DNA of 64,000 nt, taken from the NCBI RefSeq assembly GCF_007992495.1, contig NZ_BKAJ01000072.1:29661-93660 (forward strand), read 5' to 3'. The first letter of the stretch is position 1, and every line of letters begins with the position of its first letter. The notes beneath the pieces were generated by a model. The model was not told where the DNA came from, searched no databases, and saw only the letters and a list, made by a program, of their open reading frames with translations. This DNA comes from Reyranella soli (GTDB taxonomy: Bacteria > Pseudomonadota > Alphaproteobacteria > Reyranellales > Reyranellaceae). The position numbers and the translations under genes were made by a program. Below, one piece after another: positions 1 through 8,844 of this stretch.

Positions 1-318
1 GCCATCGTCGCCCTGCAGGACCCCTATCCCGGTCACCGCCGCGACAACGCGTTGGCGCGGCGGCTGGCCGAGGGCCTCACCGCCCTCTCGCCGGCGCTGA
101 TGGATGGCGACGTGCAGACCAACATCGTGAACTGCTTCATCGATGACGCGCCCGCGATTACGCGTGCACTCGGCGAACGACACGTGCTGGCGCTGGCCAA
201 GGGGCGCCGGATCCGCTTCGTCACCCACGCTCAGGTCGACGAGACCTCGATCGACGCCGCGATCGCAGCGCTCGCCGATGTGCTGGCGATGCACAGCAGG
301 AGGAGCGCGCATGCATAG
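1..318 (+). CDS. C-terminal part of a threonine-aldolase-like PLP enzyme (cut by the window edge)
   Basis: The window opens inside this gene; 105 residues remain. The visible part resembles the small C-terminal domain of low-specificity threonine aldolases and related beta-eliminating lyases: a TNIV stretch on a strand, then a basic RIRFVTH segment and a closing helix rich in Ala. Enzymes of this fold use pyridoxal phosphate to split beta-hydroxy amino acids into glycine and an aldehyde. The catalytic lysine would lie upstream of the window, so the activity cannot be confirmed. The stop codon overlaps the start of the downstream TctC-type gene by 8 bases, which suggests one transcript. Confidence 0.7.
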   Translation, partial: AIVALQDPYPGHRRDNALARRLAEGLTALSPALMDGDVQTNIVNCFIDDAPAITRALGERHVLALAKGRRIRFVTHAQVDETSIDAAIAALADVLAMHSRRSAHA

Positions 319-1276
319 GATCGCCTCGCTGCTGCTCGCGGCTCTCGCCCTGGCTGAGCTGCCGGTAGCAGCGCAGGCGCAAGCCTGGCCCGACAAGCCG
401 ATCCGCTTCATCGTGCCCAGCCCGCCGGGCGGCGGCACCGATTCGCTGACCCGGCTTCTGGCCAACAAGCTCGGCGAGACGCTGAAATGGCAGATGGTGG
501 TCGACAACCGGCCGGGCGCCGGCGGCAATCTCGGCCTCGACATCGCAGCCAAGGCCACGCCCGACGGCTACACGATCGTGATGGGCGAATCGAGCAACCT
601 TGCGATCAATCCGTACCTCTACAGGAAGCTGCCGTTCGACCCGGCCAAGGACGTGGCGCCAGTGGTGCTTCTCGGCACGGTACCGCTGGTGCTGGTGGTC
701 TCGGCCAACGCACCGTTCGATTCGCTGAAAGCGCTGGTCGACGCTTCGAAGAAAAAGCAGCTCACCTTCGCCTCGTCCGGCAACGGCACCGTCGGCCACC
801 TGGTCGGCGAGATGTGGAAGCGCGCCGTCGGCAGCGACATGATGCACGTGTCCTACAAGGGTGCAGGGCCGGTGGTGATCGACCTGGTGGGTGGACAGGT
901 CGACCTGCATTTCGCCTCGCTGCCGGCGGCGCTGCCGTTGATCGGGAGCGGCAAGCTCAGGGCGCTGGCGACGACCTCGGCCGAGCGGCTGCCGTCATTG
1001 CCCAACGTGCCGACGCTCGTCGAAGCGGGCTTTCCTGGTTTCGACTACTACGTGTTCTACGGCGTGCTGGTGCCTGCCGGAACGCCTGATGCCATCGTCG
1101 GCAAGCTCAATACCGAAATCGACCGCGCCATCGAAGCACCCGACATGCGCAAGAATCTCGCCGAGCGCGGCGTCGATGTCCGCGCCGGAACGGTGCAGCA
1201 GTTCGACGCCTTCCTGGCCAAGGAACGCGCCAAGTGGTCGGTTGCCGTCAAAGAATCGAGCGCGACAGTCGACTGA
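311..1276 (+). CDS. TctC/Bug-family periplasmic solute-binding protein
   Basis: A 321-aa exported protein with a signal peptide ending near AQAQA (about residue 25). The mature part begins with WPDKPIRFIVPSPPGGGTD, the hallmark of the Bug (TctC) receptors of tripartite tricarboxylate transporters. Such proteins bind carboxylates or other small organic acids in the periplasm. No TctA or TctB membrane subunits are in the window, which is common because Bug genes are often orphans. The ATG at 311 is chosen because it gives the signal peptide directly; the longer open frame upstream reads through the previous gene. The overlap with the PLP enzyme suggests co-expression. The ligand is unknown. Confidence 0.9.
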   Translation: MHRIASLLLAALALAELPVAAQAQAWPDKPIRFIVPSPPGGGTDSLTRLLANKLGETLKWQMVVDNRPGAGGNLGLDIAAKATPDGYTIVMGESSNLAINPYLYRKLPFDPAKDVAPVVLLGTVPLVLVVSANAPFDSLKALVDASKKKQLTFASSGNGTVGHLVGEMWKRAVGSDMMHVSYKGAGPVVIDLVGGQVDLHFASLPAALPLIGSGKLRALATTSAERLPSLPNVPTLVEAGFPGFDYYVFYGVLVPAGTPDAIVGKLNTEIDRAIEAPDMRKNLAERGVDVRAGTVQQFDAFLAKERAKWSVAVKESSATVD

Positions 1277-1294
1277 TTCTCCCAGACCGCGCGG

Positions 1295-2830
1295 TCAACT
1301 CCTGAATTGCCGATAGATCTGCTCCAGCGCCAGGCACAGCCCGGCAGTATCGCAGGCGGCGGATGCCGCAAGGCGGGCGCGCATGCCGGCGCGCAGGGCA
1401 GCGAGGGAGGCTGGGGTAGCTGGGTCGGGCACCAACGCGCTCGCCTTGGCCACCAGATCGTCTTCATGGCTGGCGACCCAATCGTCGAGGCCCGCCGCCC
1501 GAAGAAGGGAGGCGCTCGTGCGAGCGACCCAGCGGTCGCCGACGTAAGTCAGGACAGGAACACCCTGCCACAACGCCTCGGTCGTTGTGGTGCCGCCGTT
1601 GTAGGGGAACGTATCCAGCGCAATGTCGATGCGATCGTAGCTCCGCAGGAAATCGAAGTGTGCCGCGCCACCCTCGAGGTCAACGCGCTCGCTTGCGACA
1701 CCGCGGGCGGCCAGGCGAGCGTGCAGGTGGTCGCGATTGGAGGGTTCAGCGAGCGTGGACGCGCGGACCAGCAGGCGCGAGGTCGGCGCGGACCGCAGTA
1801 TTCGCGCCCAGATGTCGAGGGTAAGATCGTTCAGCTTGTACGCCGAAGCAAGCGCGCCAAAAGTCAGTCTGCCCTGGTGGCTGCTGCAGGGCGGCGGCGC
1901 AACATCCGGCGCGGCATGAAAGACCTCGAACGCAAGGTAAGTGCCGCGGACGCGTAATACGCGCTCCGTGTAGAAGCCTTCCTCTACGGCTGGGATCACC
2001 ACGTCGTCGCCGATGATGCCATCGAAGCAATCGAGACCCGACGTCGCGTAGCTGTTGAACCAACCGAGCTGCACCGGTGCCGGCCGGTGCAGGAAAATTC
2101 GCAACCATTTCGGGGCGCTGTAGGCGTTGAGGTCGACAAGGACGTCGATACCGGCCGCGGCGAGCAGACGGGCGATCTTTTCATCGTCGCACGAGCCCAC
2201 CTGCCAGATCACATCATGGTCGTGTTCCCTGTAGCCAGCCGACGCCGAAGGGTCGCCGCCCAGCGAGACCAGATGCACTTCGAAGCGATCGCGATCGTGG
2301 CGATTGATCACGCCGTAGACCGGCTTCATCCAGTTCGGCTTGTCGAAGAAGGCCGAAACGTAGCCGATCCGCAACTTCCCGCCCGACGGCGGCCGCGGCG
2401 GACGCTCCACCGGGCTGACGCCAGCGGCGAGGTGCCGCCCCCAGGCGTATCGCGCCGAGAACACATCAGCCTTTCCCGCCGAAGCGCTGCCCGGAATGAT
2501 GATGGCGACGTTCTCTTCCGCCTTCTTGCGCATTGAATCGGCTGTGGCCGCGCGGCGATAGGCATAGATCGCCCGCTCAACGTCGCCCAGCCTGAACAGC
2601 GCCTCGGCCAGCAGGCCCCATGCCCCGACCTCCTCCGGCCGCAGGCGCACCGCGCGGCGCAATGCGTCGCTGGCCTCGCCGAAGGCGCCGGCTCGCAGCC
2701 GTGCGGCGCCGAGACCATGCCAGGCTGCGACATTGCCCTGGTCGGCGGCTATCAGCCGACGATAAGCGTCTGCCGCGGCGTCGATGTTACCGGCCAGATG
2801 CAGCGCATCTGCCGTTTCCAGGTCCATCAT
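1295..2830 (-). CDS. TPR glycosyltransferase of the SPINDLY/OGT family (GT41)
   Basis: A 511-aa protein. Residues about 8-105 form three tetratricopeptide repeats, and the rest is a GT41 catalytic region with the typical GKLRIGYVS start, an HRPAPVQLGWFN segment, a DTFPYNGGTTTTEALWQGVPVL donor-site segment and a C-terminal helix. Bacterial members are predicted O-linked sugar transferases acting on proteins. Translation can start at either of two adjacent ATGs (2830 or 2827). The start lies directly after the T tract of a terminator that ends the upstream gene, so no clear Shine-Dalgarno sequence is present; the frame is open far upstream but that part reads as antisense of the neighbour. It ends 18 bases from the convergent TctC gene. 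Confidence 0.87.
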   Translation of the reverse strand: MMDLETADALHLAGNIDAAADAYRRLIAADQGNVAAWHGLGAARLRAGAFGEASDALRRAVRLRPEEVGAWGLLAEALFRLGDVERAIYAYRRAATADSMRKKAEENVAIIIPGSASAGKADVFSARYAWGRHLAAGVSPVERPPRPPSGGKLRIGYVSAFFDKPNWMKPVYGVINRHDRDRFEVHLVSLGGDPSASAGYREHDHDVIWQVGSCDDEKIARLLAAAGIDVLVDLNAYSAPKWLRIFLHRPAPVQLGWFNSYATSGLDCFDGIIGDDVVIPAVEEGFYTERVLRVRGTYLAFEVFHAAPDVAPPPCSSHQGRLTFGALASAYKLNDLTLDIWARILRSAPTSRLLVRASTLAEPSNRDHLHARLAARGVASERVDLEGGAAHFDFLRSYDRIDIALDTFPYNGGTTTTEALWQGVPVLTYVGDRWVARTSASLLRAAGLDDWVASHEDDLVAKASALVPDPATPASLAALRAGMRARLAASAACDTAGLCLALEQIYRQFRS

Positions 2831-2857
2831 AAAAAAACCCCGGACTGGGCCCGGGCT
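2831..2857 (-). terminator. Rho-independent terminator directly upstream of a start codon
   Basis: On the minus strand a GC stem (CCCGG, 7-base loop, CCGGG) is followed by seven T residues. It lies 9 bases after the stop codon of the lectin-like gene and fits a Rho-independent terminator for it. The T tract runs straight into the ATGATG of the SPINDLY-family gene. Confidence 0.7.
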
Positions 2858-2865
2858 CGCAACGA

Positions 2866-3333
2866 CTACTGGCGACGACAGTCCAGCACGATCGACTGAC
2901 CGGAAGCTTCGGCACTGGCCGAGGCGTGACGCTCGTTGCCGCCGTCGCGGCACATGTAGCGCGCGTGGTAGTCCTTGGGGCAGCCCGGCCGGGGATCGCC
3001 GATCTGGCGACTGTCGACGCGGTAGACGCAATAGTCGCGGCCCTGGCACTGACGGGCAAGATCGCCGCTGACGTTGGTGCTGACGTTGCCGGCGCAATTG
3101 TTGCCGTAGGCGGCGCCCAGCACGCGGATCGACACGCCACCCCCATAGGTCGGGTTCTGGTCCTGATAGCGCGGCTGATCCTGCTGTTGCTGCTGCGGTC
3201 CGATCTGGATGCCGCCGCCACTTCCCGGCAAGGGGATGGTTATCTGCGCCGCTGCCGGAGACATGCCGACGGCCAACAGCAGCAGCGCCGCCACGAGCGG
3301 ACCGATGATCCTCTTGATCGACGCCTGAGCCAT
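2866..3333 (-). CDS. Secreted protein with a SUEL-type (rhamnose/galactose-binding) lectin-like domain
   Basis: A 155-aa protein with an N-terminal signal peptide ending near PAAAQ (about residue 30), then a Gly- and Gln-rich linker with five consecutive Gln, then a Cys-containing domain of about 95 residues. The pattern I-x-VLGAAYGNNC, CQGRDYCVY, IGDPRPGCPKDYHARYMC matches the layout of SUEL/rhamnose-binding lectin domains (YGxxC, CxGxxxC, FGDPCxGxxKYxxVxYxC). Six cysteines in this domain suggest disulfides and a periplasmic or extracellular site. The start is fixed by a strong GGGGAGG sequence just before ATG at 3333. The sugar ligand is unknown, and family membership rests on motif likeness only. 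Confidence 0.65.
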   Translation of the reverse strand: MAQASIKRIIGPLVAALLLLAVGMSPAAAQITIPLPGSGGGIQIGPQQQQQDQPRYQDQNPTYGGGVSIRVLGAAYGNNCAGNVSTNVSGDLARQCQGRDYCVYRVDSRQIGDPRPGCPKDYHARYMCRDGGNERHASASAEASGQSIVLDCRRQ

Positions 3334-3446
3334 GAACGCCTCCCCCGCTTCGATCTCTTTCCGCATCATACGTCGAATGCCGGTGTGCGAGCCAGAGACG
3401 CCTCGAACGCCTTGACCGGTCGGAAACGGCATCCGAGGCTTGGGCC

Positions 3447-4670
3447 ATGTCCGTCGCCACGCCGGCCCTTCCCGCCCGAACCGAGCGCTTCTGGGCGGCG
3501 CTGCTGGCGGCGACGCTGATGAACCTGCCCCTGGGATCGGTCTACGCCTTCAGCGTGCTGCTGCGCCCGATCGAGCAGGAGCTTGGCATCCCGCGCTCGG
3601 CTCTGTCGCTGGTCTTCGGTCTGGCGACTGTGGGATTCACGGTGGGCTCGGTCGGCGCCGCCTTCCTCTACCGCGTCGCCCCGGCGCCGATCCTGGTGCT
3701 GGCGAGCGCGCTGGTGGCCGCGAGCGGCATCGCCCTGGCGGCGACAGCGAGCGGGCTTGCGCAGCTTTTGCTGGGCTACGGCATCGTGTTCGGCACCGGC
3801 GGCGGCGTGGCCTTCATCCTGTTGCAGCAGGGCGTGAATATGCTGGTGCGGCGGCGCCAGGGGCTGGTGAACGGCTATATGGTCAGCCTCTACCCGATGG
3901 GCGCGATGATCGCGACACCGGCCTTTCATGCCTGCAACGAAGCCTTCGGCTGGCGCACCACCCTGGGCGGGCTGGCGACCGTGCTGGTGGTCGGCGGGAT
4001 CGCGGCGGCGCTCCTCGCCCGGCACAGCGGGACGCGGCTCGTTGCCTCTGGGCATGGCGAGAGGGCGACAAGCGTGGCCACAGCGTCGACGACGGGCCCT
4101 GCGCTTCTCGGCCCGACCTTCCTGAAACTCTCGGCGACGTTCTTCCTGGCCGCCGCGGCGGGGCTGATGGTGCTGAGCCAAGCGCGCGAGATCGTGGCCA
4201 CCTATGGTGGGGCGGCCACGCTGGCAGTGGCGGCCACGACCGGCCTCACCGGCGCGATCGCCCTGGCGCGCATCAGCGGCGGCTGGCTGGTCGACCGCTT
4301 CGCCGTGCCGTACGTGGCGTGCGCGGCGCACGCGCTGGCGCTCGTCGGCGGGCTCTTGATGACGCTCCTGCCCGCGCCTGTCACCGCGGTCGTGGGGTTG
4401 GGGATGATCGGCCTGGGTTACGGCTTCGTCTCCGGTGCCACCGCGGGCGGCATCGGCATCTACTGGCGGCCCAGCGACTACGGCCGTGTTGCCGGGCGCA
4501 CCTACATCGCCTGGTGCCTGGCCGCCGTCAGCCTGCCGGTGCTGGCCGGCTACCTGTTCGACCTCACACGCGCCTACGACACGGCGGTGATGATCGCCGC
4601 CGGCGCCAATGTCTCTGGCATGGCGATGGCGCTCACCATGCCACGACACGGATGGCGGGAGCGAAGCTGA
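3447..4670 (+). CDS. MFS transporter of the oxalate/formate antiporter (OFA) type
   Basis: A 407-aa protein with about 12 hydrophobic helices. The N-terminal segment MNLPLGSVYAFSVLLRPIE followed by a helix-loop-helix resembles the OFA branch of the major facilitator superfamily, whose members exchange small carboxylates. The loop between helices 2 and 3 and the GGVAFILLQQGVNMLVRRRQGLVNG segment near the middle of the first half fit this family. It stands alone, divergent from the lectin-like gene with a 113-base gap that must hold both promoters. The next gene downstream is a solute-binding protein, about 100 bases on. Substrate unknown; a monocarboxylate is the most likely guess. Confidence 0.85.
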   Translation: MSVATPALPARTERFWAALLAATLMNLPLGSVYAFSVLLRPIEQELGIPRSALSLVFGLATVGFTVGSVGAAFLYRVAPAPILVLASALVAASGIALAATASGLAQLLLGYGIVFGTGGGVAFILLQQGVNMLVRRRQGLVNGYMVSLYPMGAMIATPAFHACNEAFGWRTTLGGLATVLVVGGIAAALLARHSGTRLVASGHGERATSVATASTTGPALLGPTFLKLSATFFLAAAAGLMVLSQAREIVATYGGAATLAVAATTGLTGAIALARISGGWLVDRFAVPYVACAAHALALVGGLLMTLLPAPVTAVVGLGMIGLGYGFVSGATAGGIGIYWRPSDYGRVAGRTYIAWCLAAVSLPVLAGYLFDLTRAYDTAVMIAAGANVSGMAMALTMPRHGWRERS

Positions 4671-4773
4671 TCCGCCGCATGCGGGCGGCGCGAGATTGAC
4701 TCGTAGAACGCCGCAACCCATCCTTACAACGCCGCTCCAGTCTGTCCGACCGCATTGGCGCTTGGAGGGTTAC

Positions 4774-6318
4774 ATGACGTCGTACCGGGTTCTCCGATTG
4801 CGTCGCGTGCTTTCCCAACTGGCGTTCCTCGCGGTCGCCGCGCTCGGCACGGCAGCCGCCGCGGCCCCGCCTGCGGGTCGCGTCACCATCGCCTGGCACG
4901 TGACGATCTCGCCGAGCTGGTTCGATCCGTCGACCGCGCCGCCGCAGATCACGCCGTTCGGCATGCTCTATGCGATCCACGATGCGCTCGTGCGGCCCTA
5001 TCCCGGCCACAAGATGGGCCCGAGCCTCGCCGAGTCGTGGAAGGAAAGCCCGGACGGCAAGACTTACGAGTTCAAGCTGCGGGCGGGACTGAAGTTCCAC
5101 AACGGCGACCCGGTGACGACCGAGGACGTGAAGTTCAGCTTCGACCGCTACAAGGGCGCCGGCGCGAAGGCCCTGCACGACCACGTCACCGAGGTCGAGA
5201 TCGTCGATCCCCTGGTGGTGCGCTTTCACCTCAAGGAACCCTGGCCCGACTTCATGACGTTCTATGGCACGACCGCCACCTCCGCCGGCCTCGTCGTGCC
5301 GAAGAAATACCTCACCCAGGTGGGCGACGAAGGCTTCAGGAAGCACCCGATCGGCGCCGGCCCTTACAGGTTCGTCGGCAACAAACCGGGCATCGAGGTC
5401 GAGCTGGAGGCCTTTCCCGGCTATTGGCGCCGCGTGCCCAGCGTGAAGACGCTGATCATGAAGAGCGTGCCTGAAGCGACCACGCGCGCCGTGATGGTGA
5501 AGACCGGCGAAGCCGACATCGCCTACGCCATCGACGGCCCCGAGGCCGAGGAGATCCAGCGCGATCGGCGCCTGCAGGTGGTGGCGTCCAAACATGCGTC
5601 GATCTTCTGGATCGAGTTCACCGAGCAATGGGACGCCAAGTCGCCGTGGCACGACCCGCGGCTGCGCCGCGCCGCGAACCTGGCGCTCGATCGCAAGCGC
5701 ATCAACGAGGCGGCGTGCCTCGGCTTCTGCCCGCCGGCGGGCGTGATCGTGCCGCGGGTCATGGACTTCGCGCTGCAGGTCGAGGCGCCGCCTTATGACC
5801 TGCGCAAGGCCAAGCAGCTCCTCGCCGACGCCGGCTATCCCAACGGCTTCGACGCCGGCGAGTTTGCCGCGATCCCCGGTTTCCCGACGGTGGCCGACGC
5901 CGTGGTGAACGACCTGAACGCGGCGGGAATCCGGGTCAGGCTGCGGCCGATGGAGCGCGCGTCGTTCTACGCCGCCTGGCAGGAAAAGAAGCTACGCGGC
6001 CTGTTCATGACCGCGGCCGGAAACTCCGGCAATGCTGCCAGCCGCGTGGAATCGTTCATCCAGTCCAAGGGCGCCTACGCCTATGGCGGATATCCCGACA
6101 TCGATGAACTTTTCCAGCAACAGGCGTCCGAGCGTGACAGCGAAAAGCGCGAAGCCCTGCTGCACAAGATCCAGCAGCTCACGATCGAGCGGGTGATGTT
6201 CGCGCCGGTCATGGACCTCCGCACCCTGAACGCCGTCGGCCCGCGCATCGCCAAGCATACGATCACCGACGTCTGGATGAGCCCGTTCGCCTCCTGCGAG
6301 GATCTGGAACTCAAGTAG
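4774..6318 (+). CDS. Family 5 extracellular solute-binding protein (dipeptide/opine type)
   Basis: A 514-aa exported protein. After a signal peptide (residues about 1-35, ending AAAAAPPAG) comes the SBP_bac_5 fold: PSLAESWKESPDGKTYEF, the FHNGDPVTTEDVKFSFDR signature, and later the RRAANLALDRKRI segment. These proteins feed peptides, opines, nickel or similar ligands to Dpp/Opp-type ABC importers. No permease or ATPase genes lie next to it, so it is an orphan receptor here. The ATG at 4774 is chosen because GGAGGG precedes it and the signal peptide follows. The C-terminal ISPFASCEDLE-like tail is normal for the family. The ligand cannot be predicted from sequence alone. Confidence 0.88.
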   Translation: MTSYRVLRLRRVLSQLAFLAVAALGTAAAAAPPAGRVTIAWHVTISPSWFDPSTAPPQITPFGMLYAIHDALVRPYPGHKMGPSLAESWKESPDGKTYEFKLRAGLKFHNGDPVTTEDVKFSFDRYKGAGAKALHDHVTEVEIVDPLVVRFHLKEPWPDFMTFYGTTATSAGLVVPKKYLTQVGDEGFRKHPIGAGPYRFVGNKPGIEVELEAFPGYWRRVPSVKTLIMKSVPEATTRAVMVKTGEADIAYAIDGPEAEEIQRDRRLQVVASKHASIFWIEFTEQWDAKSPWHDPRLRRAANLALDRKRINEAACLGFCPPAGVIVPRVMDFALQVEAPPYDLRKAKQLLADAGYPNGFDAGEFAAIPGFPTVADAVVNDLNAAGIRVRLRPMERASFYAAWQEKKLRGLFMTAAGNSGNAASRVESFIQSKGAYAYGGYPDIDELFQQQASERDSEKREALLHKIQQLTIERVMFAPVMDLRTLNAVGPRIAKHTITDVWMSPFASCEDLELK

Positions 6319-6325
6319 CGGGAAT

Positions 6326-7627
6326 TCAGAGCGCCGCAACACCAAGGACGGGAACGCCGGAAGCACCCGGCCGGCGCACACCCAGCAGCTTTCGCGCGTC
6401 GTCCATGCGGTTGGCGCGGAGGCAGGCGCTCAACAGGGTGAAGTCGATCAGGTCGTGTTGCGCCCGGCTGCCGCCGATGCGTTCGTTTTGTCCCGCGAGC
6501 GGCGCCAGCGCCTCGATAGCGCCGGAATAATCCCCGCCTTCGAAAGCCGCGAAGCCGCGCGCCAGCGCGGGAAGATAGGAGCCTGACGGGTAGCGGCCCG
6601 CTTGCGCCAACGCCTCGATCTGGCGGGCCCGCGCGTCGGCGGAGGACTCATCCTGCATGACGGCCTGGGCCAGGACGACATGCAGATCGGCGAGCCCGTT
6701 GCCCGGCCGCGGCAACGCCTGGCGTGCGAAGGCGTGCAGGGCGCGCCAAGCCTCGGCGTCGCGCGGATGGCCCGCGAGCTCGGCCCGCCACAGGAATGCC
6801 GCGCCGTCGGAAACTTTCTGCTGGGGGCCGCCGCTGTGCCGGTCGAGGGCGATGGCATCACGATAGAGCCGCGACGCTTCGGTCCAATTGCCGGCCTGGA
6901 TCTCGAAAAGCGAGAGATGCCAGCTGAGATGACCGTGGAAAAAGCCCTCCCGCGGATAGGTGGCGAGCCACGAGGAGAGGAAGGCCCTCGCCGTCTCCAG
7001 GTCACCGCTCTCGTAGCAGATATGAGCGACGCCATGCGCGCCATGCGCGTTGTTCGGGTTGGCCGCCACGGACTGCTCGATCTTCTTGCGCGCCAACGCG
7101 AGCTGCCCATCCTCGGAGAGCGACATGGCGTGATAGGAGACGAACCAGAAATCGTCGCCATAGGCTGGCGCCAGGCTGTCCATCAGGGCGGCGATCCGCT
7201 GCTTCTGCCCGAGTTGGCCCGAGCCGCCAATCAAGCCATTGGGGTTCGCAGCACTGGCGACCACCAGGGCATCGCGCGGCCACGCCGCCAGATGGGCATA
7301 CAAAGCCGAGAGCGCGGCCTCGATCTCGCCCGCGAAGACAAGGTCGAAGAAGGCGATGTGGCTTGCCTCACGCTCGGACACGCCTGCAGCGAGATCCTTG
7401 GCGGCCGCCAGCGCTGCCCGTGCGCCCTGGACGTCGCCCTGCCTCAGCAGGACTTGCGCCTTGCCGGCGTGGGCCAAGGCAAAGCCGGGATCGGCGGCGA
7501 TGGCCCGGTCGTAGGCTTCCAGCGCACCGGGATAGAAAGTGAGCGCCAGGCCCGAGGCCTCCACGTAGGCATCCCGTGCGGCAGCCGATGCCGTCGTCAA
7601 GGCAAGGTCGTAGCGATCCTTCAGCAT
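6326..7627 (-). CDS. TTC38-like tetratricopeptide repeat protein
   Basis: A 433-aa soluble protein made of helical repeats. The segments DDFWFVSYHAMSL, ANPNNAHGAHGVAHICYESGD, HGHLSWHLSLFEIQAGNW and FLWRAELAG follow the conserved pattern of the TTC38 family of TPR proteins found in bacteria and animals. The molecular role of this family is not established; it is often annotated as a tetratricopeptide protein of unknown function. The ATG at 7627 gives MLKDRYDLAL; an upstream in-frame extension exists but lacks family similarity. Convergent with the solute-binding gene, with a gap of 7 bases. Confidence 0.8.
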   Translation of the reverse strand: MLKDRYDLALTTASAAARDAYVEASGLALTFYPGALEAYDRAIAADPGFALAHAGKAQVLLRQGDVQGARAALAAAKDLAAGVSEREASHIAFFDLVFAGEIEAALSALYAHLAAWPRDALVVASAANPNGLIGGSGQLGQKQRIAALMDSLAPAYGDDFWFVSYHAMSLSEDGQLALARKKIEQSVAANPNNAHGAHGVAHICYESGDLETARAFLSSWLATYPREGFFHGHLSWHLSLFEIQAGNWTEASRLYRDAIALDRHSGGPQQKVSDGAAFLWRAELAGHPRDAEAWRALHAFARQALPRPGNGLADLHVVLAQAVMQDESSADARARQIEALAQAGRYPSGSYLPALARGFAAFEGGDYSGAIEALAPLAGQNERIGGSRAQHDLIDFTLLSACLRANRMDDARKLLGVRRPGASGVPVLGVAAL

Positions 7628-7839
7628 GACACACTCGTTCGTTTGCGCCGCGCACTCGACGGTACCATCAGACGATCGCAATCGCGAGGTTCCTGCCGGC
7701 AGCCCGGTGTCAATGGGCGAAACTTCGACCCTTCGCGTTGTCACTGTTTGGTTTCAATTCGGGCGTCGACAACCCTTGCGAGCTATCCCGCGCAGCAGCA
7801 AGCTCAATACCTGTTCTGGCGGCAAGGAGGGGATGCCCG

Positions 7840-7971
7840 ATGGACAATATCAGCCGCGCCATTGACAGCGCGCCCGACGTTCCGGCCCAGGTGGCCCTTA
7901 TGGTTCTCGTCAGCCTGTGGGGCTTCATGAGCTGCTCGGCCGTTCTCTCGTTCATGGCTATTGGCCCATAG
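7840..7971 (+). CDS. Small single-pass membrane protein (43 aa), hypothetical
   Basis: A short frame preceded by AAGGAGGGG, an excellent ribosome binding site, nine bases before ATG at 7840. The protein has a polar N-terminal 17 residues and one hydrophobic segment (about residues 18-41, QVALMVLVSLWGFMSCSAV and onward). I recognise no family. A competing ATG at 7833 would give only 10 residues and lies too close to the Shine-Dalgarno sequence. The gene stands alone between the TTC38-like gene and the NmrA-like gene. Confidence 0.5.
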   Translation: MDNISRAIDSAPDVPAQVALMVLVSLWGFMSCSAVLSFMAIGP

Positions 7972-8059
7972 GCCACTGCCTCGGGCGGAACCTATCCCAA
8001 GGGCCAGCTATCGCCGGCCCGACGAAGGGTGCATTGATCGCCTCACCAGGAGGTGATTC

Positions 8060-8815
8060 ATGAAGATCGTCATCATCGGCGGCACCGGCCTGATCGGCTC
8101 CAAGACCGTTGCCATTCTGCGCCGCGCGGGCCATGAGGTCGTCGCGGCTTCGCCCAACAGCGGCGTCAACACCATCACCGGCGAGGGCCTCAAGGAAGCC
8201 CTGACCGGCGCGCACGTGGTGATAGACCTCGCAAACTCACCGTCCTTCGAGGACAAGGCGGTGCTGGCCTTCTTCGAGACTTCCGGCCGCAACCTGCTCG
8301 CGGCGGAGGCTACCGCCGGCGTCCAGCACCATGTCGCGCTTTCCATCGTCGGCACCGACCGGTCGCCCGACAACGGCTATTTCCGCGCCAAGGTCGCGCA
8401 GGAGAAACTGATCACGGCATCCGGCATTCCCTACACCATCATCCGCTCGACTCAGTTCCTGGAGTTCCTGCGCGGCATCGCCGCTGAAGGTACGAAGGGA
8501 GATAAGGTCAGGATTTCGTCCGGCCTGTTCCAACCCATCGCGTCGGACGATGTTGCCGCCATCGTCGCCGAGGTGGCGCTCGGGGCGCCGCGCAACGGCA
8601 TCGTCGAGATCGCCGGTCCGGAACGGGCGCCGTTCAACGAAATCATCGCCCGTTATCTGAAGGCGATCGGCGATCCGCGCGAGGTCGTGCGCGACCCCGA
8701 GGCGCGTTACTTCGGCAGCCGCGTCGAGGAGCGCTCGCTCGTGCCGCTGGGCGAGGCGCGCCTCGGCCGAATCGGCTTCGACGAATGGCTCCGCCGCTCG
8801 CAGGCGGCAGCCTGA
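8060..8815 (+). CDS. NmrA-like / atypical SDR NAD(P)-binding protein
   Basis: A 251-aa cytoplasmic protein with the N-terminal nucleotide-binding motif GGTGLIG (residues 7-13) and the overall plan of NmrA-like atypical short-chain dehydrogenases: Rossmann core, a YFRAKVAQEKLITASG stretch with a lysine in the usual place, IIRSTQFLEFL and a C-terminal substrate half. The classical YxxxK pair is not clear (YFRAK is the nearest), so it may be a redox sensor or a reductase of unknown substrate. AGGAGG before ATG fixes the start. The following cupin gene is 29 bases downstream and is probably co-transcribed. Confidence 0.85.
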   Translation: MKIVIIGGTGLIGSKTVAILRRAGHEVVAASPNSGVNTITGEGLKEALTGAHVVIDLANSPSFEDKAVLAFFETSGRNLLAAEATAGVQHHVALSIVGTDRSPDNGYFRAKVAQEKLITASGIPYTIIRSTQFLEFLRGIAAEGTKGDKVRISSGLFQPIASDDVAAIVAEVALGAPRNGIVEIAGPERAPFNEIIARYLKAIGDPREVVRDPEARYFGSRVEERSLVPLGEARLGRIGFDEWLRRSQAAA

Positions 8816-8844
8816 TCCGCATCGGCCAATCGCAGGAGAATCCC

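Noticed and set aside
2831..3460. The open frame of the SPINDLY-family gene extends upstream to 3460
   Set aside because: The extension is low-complexity Arg-rich sequence, antisense or out of frame to the secreted lectin-like gene, and contains the terminator; the TPR domain begins right after the ATG at 2830.
6602..7930. Long plus-strand frame opposite the TTC38-like gene
   Set aside because: Composition is that of an antisense shadow; the minus-strand protein shows clear family motifs.
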